DNA of 64,000 nucleotides, from contig JAMXBB010000011.1 of NCBI GenBank assembly GCA_024138015.1, forward strand, positions 68,790,679 through 68,854,678, in the 5' to 3' direction. A model generated the notes under the pieces. The model worked only from the letters and a program-made list of their open reading frames with translations, was not told the origin of the DNA and made no database searches. Below are positions 59,778-64,000 of the stretch, one piece after another. Made by a program: the position numbers and the translations under genes. Source of the stretch: Lumnitzera littorea. Lineage: Eukaryota; Streptophyta; Magnoliopsida; Myrtales; Combretaceae. Within the stretch, counting starts at the first letter, position 1. Each line of letters opens with the position of its first letter.

Positions 59778-61597
59778 GAATTGGATTTACAGTTATTCAC
59801 GTATCACGAGTGCAAGTTCAATTACTCTTGCATTTGCAATTCTACTCTATAGGTTAATTTATACATGGTAGCCAAAGCCAAAGTAGTTCAAAACTATCGG
59901 TTTACAGATTTATTAGCTCTTGAACAGTTTTACGTGTTTTTTTTTTTTTAATTTTCTTGTAATTAATTCCTTTTTTTCCCTGTATTCTCGCAAATAATTC
60001 TCCATCTTCTCCCATACTTGCATTTTCTTTACCAAATTATTTTAATAATTTACATATACATATAGGGGAGTTAAAATTTTGACTAAATATACTTTCATAA
60101 TTATAAAACTTATTTCGAAAGTCTGTTTTTATGAGGATAGTTTATATCCATATTGTATTGGTACTCTAGATGTTATGTAACACAACACACCGAAATAAGA
60201 ATCTATATGAGCAAATGTGCCAATGAATTATCAAATATGTGATAGTTATAGTTTATTTAGTTCATAATTAATTCTTACAATTACCAAATATGTGCCAATG
60301 AATTATCAAATATGAGCAAATGCACCATGATTTTCTCTTTTTCTCTTTTAATACAAGCAGGTTAAGCCGACAATTTAAGACCCATCGAGTCGGATGGTTA
60401 CAGAAGGTTGAACCACCTAAACCTTTAGGGTTTGACAGTTTGATAGCTTATTCAAGCCTGTACCTTCTAAGGTTAGGCCGGTTTACGGTTTGAATTCGGC
60501 TTTCCCACTTTTATAACATTTTTCTGTACTTTTTTTTTACTGCAGCAGTAAACATCTACATATCTTTGAGGATTAAGGTCAATATGGAACTTGAACTATG
60601 GATCATTTTGCAATCTCAACCTAAATTCTTTGAATGTCGATTTTAGTGTTGAATCAAATTTTTACGTAGCACAATTATTTAACTTATATTATGGGTCATT
60701 TAGAACCACTTATTGAGCAAAATTTGCTTTCATCCTATAAAAGAAGACTAATAAACCAAATATTCAACGCCATATAGTGGCACACAGCATGATGTGGCAT
60801 AAAAAAAAATTAAATATGTTGAAATATTAAAGAAATAAATATGCAATATATTATCATTAAAGGTTACATAATTTATAGAAAAGGGTGAAAAATATGCTAA
60901 GAGTTCCGCAACCAACGAAATTCTGCAACGGAGTCTTATAAATTTAATTTTCTAAAATTATCTCGTAAACTTTTCTAAAAGTACGGAATTGAGTTCTAAT
61001 ATAACACGAAATTTTATATTCTCCTTATAATTTAATGCAATTATTATATTATAAATGATTACTGAACAGAGAAGTAAATACGTTGAAGCCATTAAATCAG
61101 CTACTTTGTAGTTGCTAAGTTCTTCTTCTTCTTCTTTTTCCTTTAAGTTTTTAAATATAATATAATTTAATTTAATTTGGGTATATTTTATTTCATTTTC
61201 TTTTTTAAGTCGATGCGGCACCTTTTTTCTTTTTTCGTTTTTAATTGTTTTTAAAAGGAAAATTCACATGTAGAAATCTTCGCCGGAGTTTTAATTGTTA
61301 AATAAGTGAATCAGAAAACCGATCAAACCTCCATTTTGTCCTTAAGCTGGTGGAGTTAGCTCCGACAGCAATGCTATAGTGAAAAATTCCATTTAGCCAC
61401 TCATAAAAAAAGTATTGATAGTCAATTACAAAGGCTATATAAAATTGAAATACCAAATATTATATTAACCTTCTTTCTTTTACTCTTGAGCACTCTTCAT
61501 ATACACGTACTGTCATTTAGTTATCGTTAATGCCAAGGTATTATATCTAAAAAATCTTTACTCTTTTCTCTTTTGCTCAAAATTAAAGTTTAAAAAT
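56538..61597. other. Spacer upstream of giant gene, no supportable gene
   Basis: The first few hundred bases hold the giant gene's 5'UTR and promoter. Beyond that the sequence is AT-rich with short microsatellites (TA near 59756-59777) and T-rich tracts. A repeated AAGGTACAATGTT occurs at about 59189-59201 and 59272-59284, and a repeated GTGCCAATGAATTATCAAAT near 60217-60236 and 60292-60311. Frames such as 108 codons at 58988-59314 are phenylalanine-rich translations of poly-T and are not credible. Confidence 0.5.
56654..56661 (-). promoter_or_regulatory. Candidate TATA box of giant gene
   Basis: On the minus strand TTTAAATA lies about 117 bp before the ATG at 56537, a plausible core-promoter distance with a 5'UTR of roughly 85-90 bp. 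Only sequence and position support it. Confidence 0.35.
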
Positions 61598-62520
61598 AAA
61601 TTTAAATAAAGAATTAATGTTTCAAATAAATGATCGTTATTATAATATTGTTAGTATTAGCTTCACATGGCACTTGGTGCATGCATAGCAAATATATGGC
61701 ACGGCACATACATGTAAATATTAATTAATAAATAAATAAATAGAAAAAACTTTAAAAAATATATAAGATTGCTAAAAAAAAGAAAAATAATTTTAGAAAA
61801 GGAAATAAAAATAGAAAAATAGAAAACTTAATAATAGATAGTTCAATGTAAATATAATATATAGAATAATATAATTAATTTAAAAATAAAAAAATAAAAA
61901 AAAATTCAACAAGTTAAAAGAAATGAAATCCAGCCACAAGTACGGGGTGGGTTGCGACCCACCATTAGAACTCCCTCCCCCAAGTGGCAAGGTGGCCATC
62001 CTACCTTTAAATTAAAAAAAAAAAAAAGAAAAGGAAAAAAAAAAGCCTTAAAACCCAATTGGATTACACAATCGATTGATGACTCACTTTTTTAAGTGGG
62101 TTGCGACCCACTAAGGTATTTATAACTGAATCGACTATGCCTTAGCTTGGGGTGACATTTTTTTTTTCCATCTTTTTTTCTTTTTTGAAGTTTTTTTTGA
62201 ATTATTTATTTTTGAAATTAACTTTATTATTATATATTATATTTATATCGAACTATTTATTATTAAGTATTCTATATTTTTGAATTTTTATTTCCATTTT
62301 TTTCAACCTTTTCTCTATTTTTGTAATTTTATGTATATTTTAAAGTTTTTTCTATTTATTTATTATTAATGTATACATGTAAGTGTCATGTATCTATCAT
62401 GCATGCACTACGTAAATGCCACATGACAGATAATGGACATGTAAGCTAATGATAACGGTATTATAATGGCTATTATTTATTTTAATCATTTACTAAAATA
62501 TTGATTCCTTATTTAAATTT
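61598..62520. mobile_element. Foldback element with long terminal inverted repeats
   Basis: A 0.92-kb non-coding palindromic structure. The left arm (about 61598-61915) and right arm (about 62195-62520) are inverted copies. AAATTTAAATAAAGAATTAA at the left end matches the right end TTGATTCCTTATTTAAATTT in reverse complement. The arms also share TATTATAAT, GCATGCA, ACATGTAA, AATAAATAAATAGAAAAAAC and AATAATAGATAGTTC-type blocks in order. The centre holds two copies of a near-palindromic 16-mer GTGGGTTGCGACCCAC at 61947-61962 and 62096-62111. No ORF is present. It could be a long-TIR MITE of the Mutator or foldback type. Confidence 0.8.
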
Positions 62521-64000
62521 CTTATAACGACTTAAAATAAAATATCCATTTTTGTATTTCAGATATATGAATTTCAATCCTTTTGGCTGAGAATAATATA
62601 AGCTAAGTAAGGCTTTCTTTTGTTCTCCTTTTAAAGTTAAATGCAGACTTGGAAAAGAAAAAGGAAGAGTAAAAAGCAGACATCTAAGGAAAAAGGATTT
62701 TTTTTTTTTTTTTTTTTTCCTTTTGAGCTCCGCATAAGGATAACATCTGAATCACCCACTCACGCAGATGCTGGAGTTGCTCAGGCAAGACTCATGGTAC
62801 AGCTACGCCAAACGTTTGACCTACCGGTCCCACAAAACCATATCCATCCATTGATAGCAAAGGCACAGAAATTATATATACCCCAAAACCTCATGTGATC
62901 AAACCTCAGTAACATTATTGTATGATATTTTTCTTATCGTTGTGAAATTTTCCTTAGCTTTTAGTCATATAAAATGCTTTATCCTTACGTGGAAAACCCC
63001 AGAAAACAACAAAACAACAATCACACTCCAAACCGACCAAACAACCCCCATTATTGATATTCTTCGCCGCCCAACGGTACATACACGTCATAGATCATAA
63101 GGATGGCGATTGCCAACTCAGTTCACCCAAATTTCCCCATTCGCCATGCCAATAGCCTCTCTTATGTGTAAAAATTCTGATACGATGATAATTCATACAT
63201 CCCAATAAAAAAGAAGAGAACAAAATTTTATTTGTCGTGATTTGATCAATCTTTTGCCTTTTCAATTTTGCATGATATGTCTGGCCACAATAAATTGGTG
63301 TCCCCTAGGTTCATTCTATTATTACAAAGTGTAATCTCTCATGAGATATTATTCAAATTTGTGTCTAATAACGATTCATGAAACTAAATGAACAGTTTTC
63401 ACTTTGCTACTGAAGGTTTCTTGAATACGTTTTAATTATTATTATTATTATTATTTTGGTTGTTTCCAATTATATTCTACAAGAGCTGTTCTCATAATCG
63501 ATATTATTTATGTATGTATGTATGTATATGGTAAAAGGTCAACATTGTTACACCAGAAATTCGTGCTGGTCTACATAGTAAAGATTTCAATCTAGGACTT
63601 AGTAGTTACGTGTTGCACCCTTCTTCATTCTGAATCGACGGCCAACGACAAGCAAATGGTATTTCACCATCATACAGACAAAACGATAAAAAAAGAAACG
63701 CAGATTTGTTTTGCTTATTGATCTTGAAATACCTAACGATCCATTTTTGTGCAAATTCTATTATTGTCAATGACATGAAAATAGATATAATTGATACGTG
63801 TTGGACTCGAATTATTAACTTATTTAGGGGCATCATCGTCATATTGGCATTATTATTTTGCCTAGCCATGTCAAAAATTGATGTCATCTTTTGAAAGGTA
63901 GATTGGGAGGTTGAATGAATTGATCCAAAAAGATGAGTTGGCTGATATGGAAATGCACTATACCCTCTGATAAAGAGACGTGTGACCGCTGGTAGGGCTC
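62521..64000. other. Spacer with no supportable gene
   Basis: AT-rich sequence with a poly-T tract near 62699-62719, an ATT microsatellite at about 63433-63455 and a TGTA run at about 63509-63526. The 85-codon frame at 62641-62898 crosses the poly-T and has no recognisable domain. The short frames at 63606-63894 on both strands are mirror shadows of each other. Confidence 0.5.
63433..63455. repeat. (ATT)n microsatellite
   Basis: About seven ATT units, directly visible. Confidence 0.9.

Noticed and set aside
62641..62898. 85-codon ORF
   Set aside because: It reads through a poly-T tract as polyphenylalanine, with no domain and no supporting context.

Overview
This is nuclear DNA from a land plant, most likely a eudicot. 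The evidence is AT-rich intergenic sequence, plant-specific families (a LOB-domain transcription factor, a plant mobile domain, Ty3/gypsy elements with plant-type primer sites), GT-AG introns and many microsatellites. I cannot name the species. Two host genes are well supported, both on the minus strand. Nearly everything else is decayed transposable elements or AT-rich spacer.

Layout. 1-7188: spacer and degraded repeat with no supportable gene. 7189-7728: an intact single-exon LOB-domain (LBD) gene, with a microsatellite-rich upstream region to about 10.5 kb. 10.57-14.52 kb: an old LTR retrotransposon whose interior carries coding remnants on the opposite strand to its LTRs. 14.8-15.65 kb: a second LTR-like fragment. 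15.7-18.8 kb: empty AT-rich spacer. 18.83-25.13 kb: a complete but dead Ty3/gypsy element with both LTRs, primer-binding site, polypurine tract and a gag-pol full of stops. 26.25-26.73 kb: a pogo-type MITE. 29.0-33.3 kb: a decayed Mutator-like (MULE) transposase followed by a plant-mobile-domain relic. 34.1-34.8 kb: a possible solo LTR.

35,971-56,537 (minus): one very large gene, which I reconstruct as 29 coding exons. They total 12,675 bp and predict a 4,224-residue acidic, Glu/Thr/Ser-rich protein with a short basic Lys/Ser tail. All but one of the introns are phase 0. The middle of the gene is a tandem exon array: eleven homologous exons of 399-414 bp, mostly alternating between two types, flanked by truncated or chimeric copies. 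It includes a 496-bp tandem duplication with one visible mismatch between copies, and a separate 139-bp duplication that makes a candidate micro-exon. Introns hold a LINE relic, a hairpin MITE and a possible solo LTR. This gene is the candidate undescribed system: a giant repeat protein still being reshaped by unequal exchange of exon-intron units.

56.5-64 kb: spacer with a 0.92-kb foldback (long inverted repeat) element at 61.6-62.5 kb. I saw no tRNA, rRNA, known miRNA or CRISPR.
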